Below are positions 8,406-20,174 of a stretch of DNA of 43,504 nt, one piece after another (the stretch's first letter is position 1; the number at the start of each line of letters is the position of its first letter). The translations under genes and the position numbers were made by a program. Origin of the DNA: Verrucomicrobiia bacterium (lineage in GTDB: Bacteria > Verrucomicrobiota > Verrucomicrobiia > Limisphaerales > CAIMTB01). Location: NCBI GenBank assembly GCA_019634625.1, contig JAHCBA010000050.1, positions 1 through 43,504 of the forward strand, written 5' to 3'. Below the pieces are notes generated by a model that was given only the letters and a program-made list of their open reading frames with translations, ran no database searches and had not been told where the DNA came from.

Positions 8406-8429
8406 ATATTTCGCATTGGAGCGAAATAT
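8406..8429. promoter_or_regulatory. Perfect palindrome upstream of arsM, candidate operator
   Basis: ATATTTCGC (8406-8414), a 6-bp spacer, then GCGAAATAT (8421-8429): nine base pairs per arm without mismatch, in an AT-rich patch 22 bp before the arsM start. AT-rich inverted repeats of this size are typical targets of ArsR/SmtB-type dimeric metalloregulators. No arsR gene lies in the window, so the regulator would have to act in trans. It could alternatively be a hairpin ending the photolyase transcript, although there is no T-run. Confidence 0.5.
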
Positions 8430-8450
8430 AAAAGACCAGGAGGCAATGCT

Positions 8451-9293
8451 GTGAAGACGATTGAAGATCAGGAGAAGGATGGGAGCCAGGGGGGGAAGGC
8501 GTTGCGGGAGGACGGGATCCGGCAACAGGTGAGGGAGCGGTACGGGGAGATTGCGCGGCTGGAGCAGCGTGGGTGCGGGGGGGCGCCCTCGTGTTGTTCG
8601 AAGGAGGGGGGCACGGACGCGGTGACACTGGGGTATGCGGCGGAGGATGTGGCCGGGGTACCGGAGGGATCCGAGCTTGGCCTGGGCTGTGGGAATCCGA
8701 CGGTTATTGCGTCGATCCGGGCCGGGGAGACGGTGGTGGATCTGGGGAGCGGGGCGGGGTTCGACTGTTTTCTGGCGGCGCGGCGGGTGGGGTGTGGGGG
8801 GCGGGTGATCGGGGTGGACATGACGCCGGACATGATCAGCAAGGCGCGGGCGAACGCGGGGCGGGGCGGGTACGACAACGTGGAATTCCGGCTGGGGGAG
8901 ATCGAGGCCTTGCCGGTGGCGGACGGGGTGGCGGATCTGATCCTGTCGAACTGCGTGGTGAACCTGTCTCCGGACAAGGCGCGGGTGTGCCGGGAGGCGT
9001 ACCGGGTGTTGAAGCCTGGGGGGCGACTGGCGATCTCGGACATTGTGGCGTTGCAGCCGATACCGGAGGCCTTGAAGGGGGACATGGAGGCGTACTCCGG
9101 GTGCGTGGCGGGGGCGGTGCTTCGTGGAGAACTGGAGGCCATGCTGACCGCCGCCGGGTTTGAGGGGGTGCGGATTGAGGTGAAGGAAGGGAGCCGGGCG
9201 TTCATCGACGAGTGGCTGCCCGGGCGGAATGCGGGGGCGTATGTGGCGTCGGCGGACATCACCGCTTGCAAGCCGGGCGTCCGGGGTGCGTGA
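8451..9293 (+). CDS. arsM: Arsenite S-adenosylmethionine methyltransferase
   Basis: 280 residues. ArsM methylates As(III) with SAM to mono-, di- and trimethylated species, giving volatile or exportable arsenic. The SAM site is TVVDLGSGAGFDCFLAARR (about residues 94-112). The three cysteines conserved in ArsM enzymes are present: C80 in GLGCGNP, C168 in SNCVVNLSPDK and C218 in YSGCVAGA. An extra CGGAPSCC pair near residues 42-49 matches the N-terminal cysteine pair seen in many family members. The GTG at 8451 is chosen because AGGAGG stands 7 bp upstream (8438-8443); the nearby ATG at 8445 opens onto an immediate stop. No arsR, arsC or acr3 is adjacent. Confidence 0.93.
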   Translation: MKTIEDQEKDGSQGGKALREDGIRQQVRERYGEIARLEQRGCGGAPSCCSKEGGTDAVTLGYAAEDVAGVPEGSELGLGCGNPTVIASIRAGETVVDLGSGAGFDCFLAARRVGCGGRVIGVDMTPDMISKARANAGRGGYDNVEFRLGEIEALPVADGVADLILSNCVVNLSPDKARVCREAYRVLKPGGRLAISDIVALQPIPEALKGDMEAYSGCVAGAVLRGELEAMLTAAGFEGVRIEVKEGSRAFIDEWLPGRNAGAYVASADITACKPGVRGA

Positions 9294-9320
9294 TCGGGGG
9301 ATGGGAAACGGCTCTGCCGG

Positions 9321-10481
9321 ATGGGTGACTGGCGCATGATGTTGTCCCGCGAACAGGTGGGACGGCTGGCGCGTGGGGCGGTGATTGCCTTTGTGGTGTG
9401 GACGTTGCTGGCGTTGTTGTTTGCGGGGCAGTACTACGCCTCGAGTGCGATGCAGGGGCGTCCGGTGCCATGGACCCATGCTCTGGGGTACGCGATGGCG
9501 GACTGGTATGTGTTCGCGCTGCTGGCGCCGCCGGTGGCGTGGTTGGGGCGGCAGGTGCGACTGGAGTGGCCGTTGCGGTGGCGTCCGGTGGCGGTGCATC
9601 TCAGCGCGTGCGGGGCGTTCATGCTGGCGTATCTGCTGGTACGGGCGTGGGTGGCGTTGTGGCAGGTACGGCTGGACGGCCGGGCGGAGACCTTTTTCGA
9701 AGTGTTCGAGACCGTGCTGGTGAAGACGTTGCCGCACAGCCTGCTGGTGTATTGGGCGGTGGTGGGGAGCCAGCATGTGGTGGCGTACCAGTTACGGGCG
9801 CGGGAACGGGCGCAGCGGGCGATCGAGCTGGAGCAGCGGCTGACGGCGGCGCGGTTGCAGGCGTTGCAGATGCAGTTGAACCCGCATTTTCTGTTCAACA
9901 CGCTCAACGCGATTTCCTCGCTGATGCATCAGGACGTCGAGGCGGCGGACCGGATGCTGATCCGGTTGAGCGAGCTGCTGCGGCGGGCGTTGGACAGCCG
10001 GGACAGGCAGGAGGTGACGTTGGGGGAGGAACTGGCGTTTCTGGACCGCTATCTCGAGATCGAGCAGGCGCGGTTCGGGACACGGTTGGTGCTGGAACGA
10101 TCGGTGGATCCGGAGCTGCTGACGGCGATGGTTCCGAATCTTTTTCTGCAGCCGCTGGTGGAGAACGCGATCAAGCACGGTATTGAACGGCAGCGGCGCC
10201 AGGGGATGGTGCGGGTGGAGGCGGGGCGGGAGGGGGAGTGGCTGGTCATCGTGGTGCGGGACAACGGGCCGGGGCTGAAGTCCGGGGAGAAGAAGGTGCG
10301 CGGCCATGGGATCGGGTTGTCGAACACGCGGCGCCGCCTCGAGCAGTTGTACGGGGTGCGGCAGGCCCTGGTGATCCGGGATGCGAGCGGCGGGGGGACG
10401 GAGGTTCGGGTGCAGATGCCGTGGCGGGCGTCCGGGGTGGAGTCCGGTGCTGCTGCGGGGGGGCGGGGAGGGACGGCTTGA
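9321..10481 (+). CDS. LytS/YehU-type sensor histidine kinase
   Basis: 386 residues. Four hydrophobic spans (about 18-40, 50-70, 88-112 and 128-150) form an N-terminal membrane sensor. A short coiled segment (about 155-180) leads to the His_kinase block QMQLNPHFLFNTLNAISSLM with the phospho-acceptor at H189. The ATPase domain follows, with PLVENAIKHGIE (N box), VVRDNGPGL (G1) and GHGIGLSNTRRRLEQLYG (G2). Kinases of this type usually pair with a LytTR-domain regulator encoded next door, but none is here; the next gene is thiC behind its riboswitch. The partner is therefore unknown. A second in-frame ATG a few codons downstream is an alternative start. Confidence 0.9.
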   Translation: MGDWRMMLSREQVGRLARGAVIAFVVWTLLALLFAGQYYASSAMQGRPVPWTHALGYAMADWYVFALLAPPVAWLGRQVRLEWPLRWRPVAVHLSACGAFMLAYLLVRAWVALWQVRLDGRAETFFEVFETVLVKTLPHSLLVYWAVVGSQHVVAYQLRARERAQRAIELEQRLTAARLQALQMQLNPHFLFNTLNAISSLMHQDVEAADRMLIRLSELLRRALDSRDRQEVTLGEELAFLDRYLEIEQARFGTRLVLERSVDPELLTAMVPNLFLQPLVENAIKHGIERQRRQGMVRVEAGREGEWLVIVVRDNGPGLKSGEKKVRGHGIGLSNTRRRLEQLYGVRQALVIRDASGGGTEVRVQMPWRASGVESGAAAGGRGGTA

Positions 10482-10510
10482 CGGAGGGGGGCGAAGGGGC
10501 AGACTCGGCG

Positions 10511-10598
10511 GACCGGGGAGCCGTTGGTTGACGGCTGAGAGTTCCGCCGCAGCGGGAGACCCGTTGAACCTGATCCGGCTGATACCGGCGGAGGGAGG
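10511..10598 (+). promoter_or_regulatory. TPP riboswitch (THI element) upstream of thiC
   Basis: The conserved core is plain: GGGGAGCC paired with GGCTGAGA in the first arm, then ACCCGTTGAACCTGATCCGG, then TGATACCGGCGGAGGGA. These match the thiamine-pyrophosphate aptamer consensus (CTGAGA; ACCxxTTGAACCTGATCxGG; AxTACCGGCGxAGGGA) almost base for base. It lies 30 bp after the kinase gene and ahead of thiC. Binding of TPP is expected to shut down thiC expression. The expression platform at 10599-10732 lacks an obvious T-rich terminator, so control of translation initiation is the more likely mode (inference). Confidence 0.97.
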
Positions 10599-10642
10599 CG
10601 GCCGCGACGGACGCGGGGCGCACTTTCCAAGGGGGTGGCTGA

Positions 10643-13217
<2,575 letters not shown>

Positions 13218-13261
13218 GGGGATGGGAAGGGGAGGATGCGAATGTGGGGTGCGGCGTGGGT

Positions 13262-16200
13262 TCAGGGGTGGGCTTCGATGCGGAAGAGGTAGGGAAGGTC
13301 CGTGGCGGGGTTGGGGACGATGGCCGTGGTGGCGGTGCCGGTGCCGCGGATCCAGTCGGTGACGGGAGTCCAGGCGAGGGCATCGGGGCTTCCCTGGACG
13401 CGGTAGCCGACGCCCGCGGCGGAATCCCAGCGGAGGAGGACGTCGCCGGTGACGGTGGCCTGGGGGGGATGGAGGCGAAGGCGCGAGGTGGCGTTGGTGG
13501 GGTTGGTGCCGGCCAGGAACTCGGCGAGGTCGCTGAAGCCGTCGAGGTCGCGGTCGTCCTCGGGGCGGTGTCCGGGGGCGATTTCGCCGAAGAAGTGTTG
13601 TTCCCAGAGATCGCTGATGCCGTTGGAATTGATATCGGGGAAGGTGTAGTGGCCGGCGACGAGGAGGGTGGAGCCCTCGGAGAGGAGGTGGGATTGGGCG
13701 AGGGGTGTTTCGTAGTAGGGAACGCTGCCGAACTCGAAGAGGTATTCGCCGGGCGGCGCGTTGGTGAGGGTGACGAGGCGGCCGCGTTCGATGCGGTTGA
13801 TGGGGCCGCGGAGGGTGACGGCGGCCTGGTGGAGGTTGTTGGAGAGGATGAGGGTGGCGGGGACGTAACTGGAGACGGTGACGGCGATGTCATCGACGAG
13901 CCAGCCGGGGTGGGGGACGGAGTCGATGGCGAGAAGGCCGTAGGCCCAGCCGAGACGGACGATGTGACCGAGGAAGGGGCTGAGGTCCACCTCGACCTGT
14001 TCCCAGCCGTCGGAGGCGGTGCTGTACTGGCGGAGGGGGGTCCAGATGGCGCCGTTGTTGGTGGTGGCGTAGAGGCCGCCGACCTCGAGGATGTCGCCGA
14101 AGTCCGAGCGGGGGTAGAAGTCGTAATTGTGGGTGAAGCGGAGGGTGGCGCGATTGCCGCCGGTGAGGAGGATGGCGGGACTGATGAGGGAGGTGTCGGC
14201 GAGTTCGTTGGGGAGGCCGCGGAGGTTGGTGCCCCAGCAGTGGAGGCCGGACCAGGCGCTGGTGGCGAGTTCGTTGTTGGGGCGGCCGAGTTCCCAGGTG
14301 GAGGTGATGAAGATGGAGAGGACCTCGGCACCGAGGTCGGAGCTGGCGACCGTCCATTCGCCTCCGCCGGCGTCGAGATTGTCGATGAAGGGCGGGGTGA
14401 GGGGTTTGCGGGTGCGGAAGCGATGGAACTGGCCCTGTTTGTTGTCGGTGCGGACATTGCCGGCTGGGTCGCGACAGACGATCTCGAAGGTGTAGTCGCG
14501 GTCCGGTTCGAGGCCGACGAGCCGGAGTTCGTGGACGAACGTGTAATCGGGGTGGTAGGCGGTCAGGTTGGAAGGGAAGGCGACATCGCGGTAGCGGACG
14601 AGGCCGTCGGTGGGTTCCGAAGTGGTCCAGCGGACGATGGCCTCGGTGTAGTCGGGTTCGATCTCGATGTCGGCGATCTCCGGCGGTTCGGTGTCGATGG
14701 TGGCCCGGACGGTGAGGGTCTGTTGGGGGCGGGCATCGCGGTAGGAGACCTCGAGGCGGTCGCCATTGCGGGCCCGGAGGAGTCCGGCGGCGGGCGGGGT
14801 GGTTTCGGGAACGAGCCGGAAGGTGCCGCGGAAGAGGCCCGGCCGCGGGGTGGCGAGGAGTTCGAGGGTGTGCGGGACGGATTCGAGCGGGGTTTGGGCG
14901 GAGACTTCGAGGGATGTCTGGCCGGCGAGGTCGGGATCGGAGACCTCGACCGTGACGAGGGCGGGCAGGGTGTATTGTTCGCGGTCGAGTTCGAGGACGG
15001 CGCGGTCCACGACGCCCGGGGCGAGGAAGCTGAGGACGCGGTAAAGGATGCCGGCGCGGGTGTTGGGCGCGTCGCCGAAGTCGGGGATGGCCTCGAGGGG
15101 GAAGGAGAAGAAGACCACACGGCCGGAGGCGGAATCGGTGCCGGTGGCGGTGGCGGGGTGACGGACGCCGACGGTGCGGCCGGTCCAGGCATCGAAGAGG
15201 ATGGGGGTGGCGTTGGTGGTGGCGCGGAAGGTGTCGGAGAGGTCCGAAGGGATGATGATGAGGTCGGGGAACTCGGAGAAATCGAGTTCGGTTTCGATCT
15301 CGCTGGTCATGGAGAGGTTGTCGTTGCCGTAGATGCCGTCGATGCCGGGATCGACGTCGTAGGATTCGACCCGGAGGACCTGGCGCCGGAAGTTGTCCAT
15401 GCCGGCCTCGTCGAGGCGGCTGAGGAGTTCCATGGAGGAGACGAAGAGGCCGCCGCCGGCATCGACGTATTCGCGGAGGGCGCGGATGCCGGAGACGGTG
15501 AGGGCGGGGAAGAACTCGCTGAGGCGCCACATCACGATGGAGTAGCCGCGCAGATCCTCGAAGTCCGGGGTGCGTTCCTCGTTGGCGACGTCCCACACCT
15601 CGTAGTCGAGGCCGAGGTCATCGAGCGCGGAGGTGTAGGCGAAGAGGGGGAGGTTGAAGAAGGTGAAGGTGGGGTCGTACTGGTCGATGACGAGGATGCG
15701 GGCGGAGGCGGCGAGGCTCGTTTCAAAGGGAATGCCGGCGGCGTCGGCGAGACCCTCGTTGCCGGCGGCGTCGCGGGACCGGACGCGGTAGTACACGGAT
15801 TGTTCCGGGGCGAAGCCGTCGAGGACCACGCGATGGGAGGTGACGAAGGCGCGGTTGGTGACGAAGGAACCGAGGGCGGGGGTGGCGCCGAACTCGACGA
15901 TGGCGTTGGCGGGTTCGTCGGTTTCCCAGGTGATGTTGAGGCGTCCGAAGCGGGTGGCGTCGGCGACGCCGGTCAGGTTGGGCGGGAGGAGGTCGGCGAG
16001 GGCGTCTGAGGTGCGGCGGGCTTCGGGGGAGGCGTCGAGGTAGATGGCCTCGATGGTGTCGCCGTGGGCGATCTGGAGGCGGCCATCGGGGATGGCGGGG
16101 CCGGTGGCGGTGGCGACGGCTCCGGTGAAGAGGCCGGCATTGCCGGAGGCGAGGAGGAGGACGGCTTCGCCGAGGGGTTCGGTGTCGCTGACCACGCGGA

Positions 16201-18478
16201 CCTCGACGGACGAGTCTCCGCGGAGGTCGGCGTCGATGAGGCGGAGCTGGAGGGTGTCGGGGACGGTGTAGGCGGGGCGGTGGAGGGCGATGATGCCATG
16301 ACCCGGGAGGGGCAGATCCCCGGTGATCACCAGGGCGAAATCCTGGAGGGGTTCGGCGTTGGCGCGGCGGAAGACGTCCTCGACGACCCGGGAACCGCGG
16401 ATACGGACGATGTATTCGCCGGCCATGGGGTTGGCGAGATGGACGCCTTCGACGTTGTTGATGGAGTCGGCGGCGAAGGCGTTGGGGATGGATTCGCCGG
16501 CGTCGAAGGCATTGCCTCGGAACCACGTTCCGTCGGGGGCCTCGACTTCGAGGTCGAGGTCGTTGACGAGGGCCTGGAGGGCGGCGGGAAGGGCCGGGAC
16601 ATCCGTGTAGGTGAGGGTGATCTTGAGGGGGACACGGGGGTTGCCGACGAGGATGCGACGTTCGAAGACCTGACCGTTGGTGAGGGCGACGGACTGGTCG
16701 ATGAAGTCGAAGTGGCGCGAGGAACCGATGAGGTTGGTGAGGGTCACGCGGCCCCAGCCTTCGTCCATGTTGGGAATGGAGCGGGTGCCCCAGCCGTCGT
16801 CGAGGTCCACGGAGGAATTGATGAGGGCGGCTTTGACGAGGGCTGGTGAGGGGGTGAGACCGTTGCGGGTTTCGCGCCAGTACTGGACGAAGACGGCGGC
16901 GGCGCCGGAGACGTGGGGACCGGACTGGCTGGTGCCGCCCTGGAACTGGTAGTTGGGGGAGATCGGGGCCCAGGCGTTTTCGCCGGTGGCGGCGCCGGAC
17001 TGGAGCGAGGCGATCCAGGTGCCGGGGGCGACGACGTCGGGCTTGATGCGGCCATCCTCGCAGGGTCCGCGGCTGGAGAAGTCGGCCATGGCCTCGGGGC
17101 CGTCTTCGAAGATGTAGAAGCCGTAGCGGTCGTTCTGGGAGGCGCCGGTGGCGATGACGTTCTTGGCGACGGCGGGGGTGCCGATGGTCTGGGTGCCGGG
17201 ACCGGAATTGCCGGCGGAGAACTCGAGGATGAAGGGTTGATCCCCGGCGGCGAGGGCATCGGCGTCGCGGACCAGGGCGTCGAACTCGGCCGCGGTGAGG
17301 TCGTAGCGGCCGTAGGTGGTGTCGCCCCAACTGTTGGAGCCGATGTCGGCGCCGGCCCGGACGGCATCGCGGGTGAGGGTTTCGAAGGAGGGCGGGGGTT
17401 CGTAGTTGCCGATGCCATCGAACATGCGCTGGGCGACGATGCGGGCGCCCGGGGCGACACCGAGACCGTAGAGATTGCCGTAGGCGTCGGTCTCGCCGGT
17501 GGCGCCGCTTCCGGCGATGATGCCGGCAACGTGGGTGCCGTGCCCGTGCTCGTCGGAGGCGTCCTCGAGCGAGCCATAGAAGAAGAAGGCATCGGCGCGT
17601 CCGGCGAGGTCGGGATGGATCAGGTCGGGGTCGCCGAGGTCGAGTCCGCTGTCGGGCACGGCCACCACGACGCCGGAGCCGTCGAAGCCGAGCTGCTGGG
17701 TGAGGGTGAGGTGTTGGGAATTGGGCAGGCTGTGCTGACGGGGACGCGGGGAGGCATTGGGGGCGAAGCCGAAGTCGTCGTCCCAGTCGCCCGGGAACGG
17801 GAAGTCATCGCCGGGTTCGCCGGTTTCGTAGGAACCGCCGCCGACGATCTTGGAGGAGATGGCGTCGAAGAGGCGCATTCTGGGGGCGGGTTCGATCCAG
17901 AGGACGACCGGGGAGCGGGCGATCAGGGCGAGTTGGGTGGGGGAGACGCGGCCCTGGAGGATGCGTCCGAAGGTGGAAGCGGATTCGCGTTCGAGGCGCT
18001 GGAGTTGTTTGCGGAGGGCGATGAGTTCAGCGGGTGGAACGTCGGGGGCGACGGCGAGGCGGATGTCGAGGTCGGAACCGAGGGCGGCCCAGCGGCGGAG
18101 GATGGCGGCCACCTTGTGGTCCGGGCGGTATTCGCCGATCCAGCGGACGCCGGGGAGGGCGCGGAGTTCGTGGAGGGGCGCCTGGTGGAGGCGGGCGATG
18201 AAGGCGTCGTCGGGGATGTACCGGAGCAGGTGGGCGCCGCGGTCGGCGAGTTCGGCACGGAGCGCCTGGGACGGGGGGCGATCGAACTGGATGAGGAAGA
18301 GACCGGAGGCCGGGGCTTCGGCACGTTGCGGGGCGAGGGGGCGCGCCTGGGGCGGGGTGACGATGGTTTCGTTGCGCAGCCGGATCGCCTTGGTCTCGGC
18401 GGCAAGGGTGTCGGTGACGGCCGCAAGAACGGTCAGGACAATCAGGGCGACGAGGCGCAGGGAGGAGACTGGAACCAC
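13262..18478 (-). CDS. Giant secreted subtilisin-like (S8) serine protease with C-terminal calcium-repeat tail
   Basis: 1738 residues from the GTG at 18478, which gives a clean signal peptide (VSSLRLVALIVLTVLAAVT, cut near TLAAE). The frame stays open to 18844 but runs through repeat copy C, so longer starts are rejected; TTG 18505 is an alternative. An inhibitor-like propeptide (about 40-130) precedes the S8 domain with D276 (VPDSGLD), H316 (HGHGTHVAG) and S517 (GGTSQSGPHVSG). Further on come Fn3-like segments, a ThuA-like block (about 920-1060), another Fn3 (about 1270-1350), an InhA/MAM-like sandwich (about 1360-1540) and a thrombospondin-type-3-like calcium region (DINSNGISDLW, DDRDLDGFSDL, about 1620-1665). 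It is probably exported to degrade protein outside the cell. Confidence 0.88.
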   Translation of the reverse strand: MVPVSSLRLVALIVLTVLAAVTDTLAAETKAIRLRNETIVTPPQARPLAPQRAEAPASGLFLIQFDRPPSQALRAELADRGAHLLRYIPDDAFIARLHQAPLHELRALPGVRWIGEYRPDHKVAAILRRWAALGSDLDIRLAVAPDVPPAELIALRKQLQRLERESASTFGRILQGRVSPTQLALIARSPVVLWIEPAPRMRLFDAISSKIVGGGSYETGEPGDDFPFPGDWDDDFGFAPNASPRPRQHSLPNSQHLTLTQQLGFDGSGVVVAVPDSGLDLGDPDLIHPDLAGRADAFFFYGSLEDASDEHGHGTHVAGIIAGSGATGETDAYGNLYGLGVAPGARIVAQRMFDGIGNYEPPPSFETLTRDAVRAGADIGSNSWGDTTYGRYDLTAAEFDALVRDADALAAGDQPFILEFSAGNSGPGTQTIGTPAVAKNVIATGASQNDRYGFYIFEDGPEAMADFSSRGPCEDGRIKPDVVAPGTWIASLQSGAATGENAWAPISPNYQFQGGTSQSGPHVSGAAAVFVQYWRETRNGLTPSPALVKAALINSSVDLDDGWGTRSIPNMDEGWGRVTLTNLIGSSRHFDFIDQSVALTNGQVFERRILVGNPRVPLKITLTYTDVPALPAALQALVNDLDLEVEAPDGTWFRGNAFDAGESIPNAFAADSINNVEGVHLANPMAGEYIVRIRGSRVVEDVFRRANAEPLQDFALVITGDLPLPGHGIIALHRPAYTVPDTLQLRLIDADLRGDSSVEVRVVSDTEPLGEAVLLLASGNAGLFTGAVATATGPAIPDGRLQIAHGDTIEAIYLDASPEARRTSDALADLLPPNLTGVADATRFGRLNITWETDEPANAIVEFGATPALGSFVTNRAFVTSHRVVLDGFAPEQSVYYRVRSRDAAGNEGLADAAGIPFETSLAASARILVIDQYDPTFTFFNLPLFAYTSALDDLGLDYEVWDVANEERTPDFEDLRGYSIVMWRLSEFFPALTVSGIRALREYVDAGGGLFVSSMELLSRLDEAGMDNFRRQVLRVESYDVDPGIDGIYGNDNLSMTSEIETELDFSEFPDLIIIPSDLSDTFRATTNATPILFDAWTGRTVGVRHPATATGTDSASGRVVFFSFPLEAIPDFGDAPNTRAGILYRVLSFLAPGVVDRAVLELDREQYTLPALVTVEVSDPDLAGQTSLEVSAQTPLESVPHTLELLATPRPGLFRGTFRLVPETTPPAAGLLRARNGDRLEVSYRDARPQQTLTVRATIDTEPPEIADIEIEPDYTEAIVRWTTSEPTDGLVRYRDVAFPSNLTAYHPDYTFVHELRLVGLEPDRDYTFEIVCRDPAGNVRTDNKQGQFHRFRTRKPLTPPFIDNLDAGGGEWTVASSDLGAEVLSIFITSTWELGRPNNELATSAWSGLHCWGTNLRGLPNELADTSLISPAILLTGGNRATLRFTHNYDFYPRSDFGDILEVGGLYATTNNGAIWTPLRQYSTASDGWEQVEVDLSPFLGHIVRLGWAYGLLAIDSVPHPGWLVDDIAVTVSSYVPATLILSNNLHQAAVTLRGPINRIERGRLVTLTNAPPGEYLFEFGSVPYYETPLAQSHLLSEGSTLLVAGHYTFPDINSNGISDLWEQHFFGEIAPGHRPEDDRDLDGFSDLAEFLAGTNPTNATSRLRLHPPQATVTGDVLLRWDSAAGVGYRVQGSPDALAWTPVTDWIRGTGTATTAIVPNPATDLPYLFRIEAHP

Positions 18479-18537
18479 GCGGCACGGTAGTCGCGTCGGG
18501 ACCAACCGACAAGGTGATGGAAACCCGGGATTCGGAA

Positions 18538-18719
18538 GGATGAGGGCGGTGCCTCCTGGAGTTGTGGGTTGAGGCGCGAACTTCGCGAAGCGTTGCTTCG
18601 GAAGGCTGAGTTCCACGAGGCCGCAAGGGGGTGGCGCGTTGGGTTGGGGGCTCGCGGAGCTCGTCCCTCCGATTCGCTGCCTCCTCACCCACAACTTCGG
18701 GATGCACCGGGATGACGGC
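18538..18719 (+). mobile_element. MITE-like element, copy C (18548-18709)
   Basis: Same orientation as copy A. The left end is worn (GGTGCCTCCTGGAGTTGTGG) but the right end ACAACTTCGGGATGCAC is intact, and the inner arms (TCGGAAGGCTGAGTTCCACG and GCTCGCGGAGCTCGTCCC) still pair. Flanks GGATGAGGGC (18538-18547) and GGATGACGGC (18710-18719) match at 9 of 10. It occupies the intergenic space between the divergent protease and oxidoreductase genes, so both promoters must lie in or beside it. Confidence 0.8.
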
Positions 18720-18773
18720 GGGGGGCGACTTCCGGGATTGCCGGCGGAGGGGGAGGCTCGGCAGGATCGGGGC

Positions 18774-20174
18774 ATGCAATCTCCCGTCCCTGATCGGGCG
18801 CCGCGTTCGACCGAGTCGTCCCGTCGCAGTTTTCTGAAGACCACCGGCGCTGCGGTGGGGGTGTCGGCCCTGGCCGGCGTGAAGCTTCCCTACGTTCATG
18901 CGGCGGACAGCAGCACGGTGCGGGTGGCGTTGATCGGGTGCGGGGGACGGGGCACGGGGGCGGCCAATGACGCGTTGAATGTGAAGGGCGGTCCGATGGA
19001 GCTGACGGCGATGGCGGATGTGTTCGAGAACCGGCTGAACAACTCGTACCAGGCGTTGAGGCGGGCGCACGAGAGCAAGGTGGCGGTGCCGCGGGACCAC
19101 ATGTTCATCGGCCTGGACGCCTACAAGCAGGCCATCGACACCTTGAAGCCGGGGGACGTGGCGATCTTCACGACGCCGCCGGCCTACCGCTGGGTGCACT
19201 TCCAGTACGCCATTCAGAAGGGCGTGAATGTGTTCATGGAGAAGCCCGTGACCGTGGACGGGCCGACTTCGCGCAGGATGTTGCAGCTCGGGGAGGAGGC
19301 GTCGCGGAAGAACCTGAAGGTGGGCGTGGGCCTGATGGTCCGGCACTGCCGGGGGCGCCAGCAATTGAAGCAGCGGCTGGACGACGGGGAGATCGGGGAC
19401 CTGATCACGCTCCGGGCCTACCGGATGCACGGTCCGGTCGGGTACGCCTTCTCGGGGCCGAAGCCGGACGACCTGTCGCACATGATGTACCAGATCCAGC
19501 GGTTCCACAGTTTCCTGTGGGCCAGCGGCGGGTTGTACAGCGACTTCTACATCCACCAGGTGGACGAGTGCTGCTGGATGAAGGGGTCATGGCCGGTGCG
19601 GGCGCAGGCCAACGGCGGGCGGCATTACCGGGGGGACGCCATCGACCAGAACTTCGACAATTACACGGTGGAATACACCTTCGCTGACGGGTCGAAGTTC
19701 TTCTTCTATGGGCGGACGATGTCCGGGTGCCGGGACGACTTCAGCAGCTATGCGCATGGGGCGAAGGGATCGGCCGTGATCTCGGGAGGGAGCCACTCGC
19801 CGGGTCGGGTGCGCACCTTCCGGACGCAGAACATCACCATGGCGCGGAACAATCCGGACCTGATCTGGGCCTTCCCGCAGCCGGAGCCGAACCCGTACCA
19901 GCTCGAGTGGGACGACCTCATGGAGGCGATCCGGAACGACCAGCCGTACAACGAGGTGGCGCGCGGAGTGGAGGCGAGTCTGGTGTCGTCGATGGGGCGC
20001 ATGGCGGCCCACACGGGTCAGGAAGTGACCTACGACCAGATCCTCAACTCAACCCACGAGTTCGCGCCCGACCTCGACAAGCTGACCGCGGACTCCCCGG
20101 CGCCGCTGCTCCCAGGCGAGGACGGGAATTATCCGATTCCGGAACCCGGCCGGAAGCGGGACCGCGAGTACTGA
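18774..20174 (+). CDS. Gfo/Idh/MocA-family oxidoreductase with twin-arginine signal
   Basis: 466 residues from the ATG at 18774. The N-terminus carries SSRRSFLKTTG (R17-R18) and a hydrophobic stretch, a Tat signal for export of a folded cofactor-bound protein. After it, VRVALIGCGGRGTGAA is the NAD(P) Rossmann motif, and MEKPVTVDG is the conserved EKP motif with the catalytic-region lysine. The C-terminal half holds the substrate domain, with HQVDECCWMKG and the acidic DDLMEAIRNDQPYNE helix typical of the family. Members act on sugars, inositols and their derivatives. Exported versions are abundant in Verrucomicrobiota and Planctomycetes. The substrate is unknown. Confidence 0.92.
   Translation: MQSPVPDRAPRSTESSRRSFLKTTGAAVGVSALAGVKLPYVHAADSSTVRVALIGCGGRGTGAANDALNVKGGPMELTAMADVFENRLNNSYQALRRAHESKVAVPRDHMFIGLDAYKQAIDTLKPGDVAIFTTPPAYRWVHFQYAIQKGVNVFMEKPVTVDGPTSRRMLQLGEEASRKNLKVGVGLMVRHCRGRQQLKQRLDDGEIGDLITLRAYRMHGPVGYAFSGPKPDDLSHMMYQIQRFHSFLWASGGLYSDFYIHQVDECCWMKGSWPVRAQANGGRHYRGDAIDQNFDNYTVEYTFADGSKFFFYGRTMSGCRDDFSSYAHGAKGSAVISGGSHSPGRVRTFRTQNITMARNNPDLIWAFPQPEPNPYQLEWDDLMEAIRNDQPYNEVARGVEASLVSSMGRMAAHTGQEVTYDQILNSTHEFAPDLDKLTADSPAPLLPGEDGNYPIPEPGRKRDREY

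Noticed and set aside
18479-18844. N-terminal extension of the subtilase up to 18844
   Set aside because: The extra residues are translated from repeat copy C and have no signal sequence; the GTG at 18478 gives a clean one.
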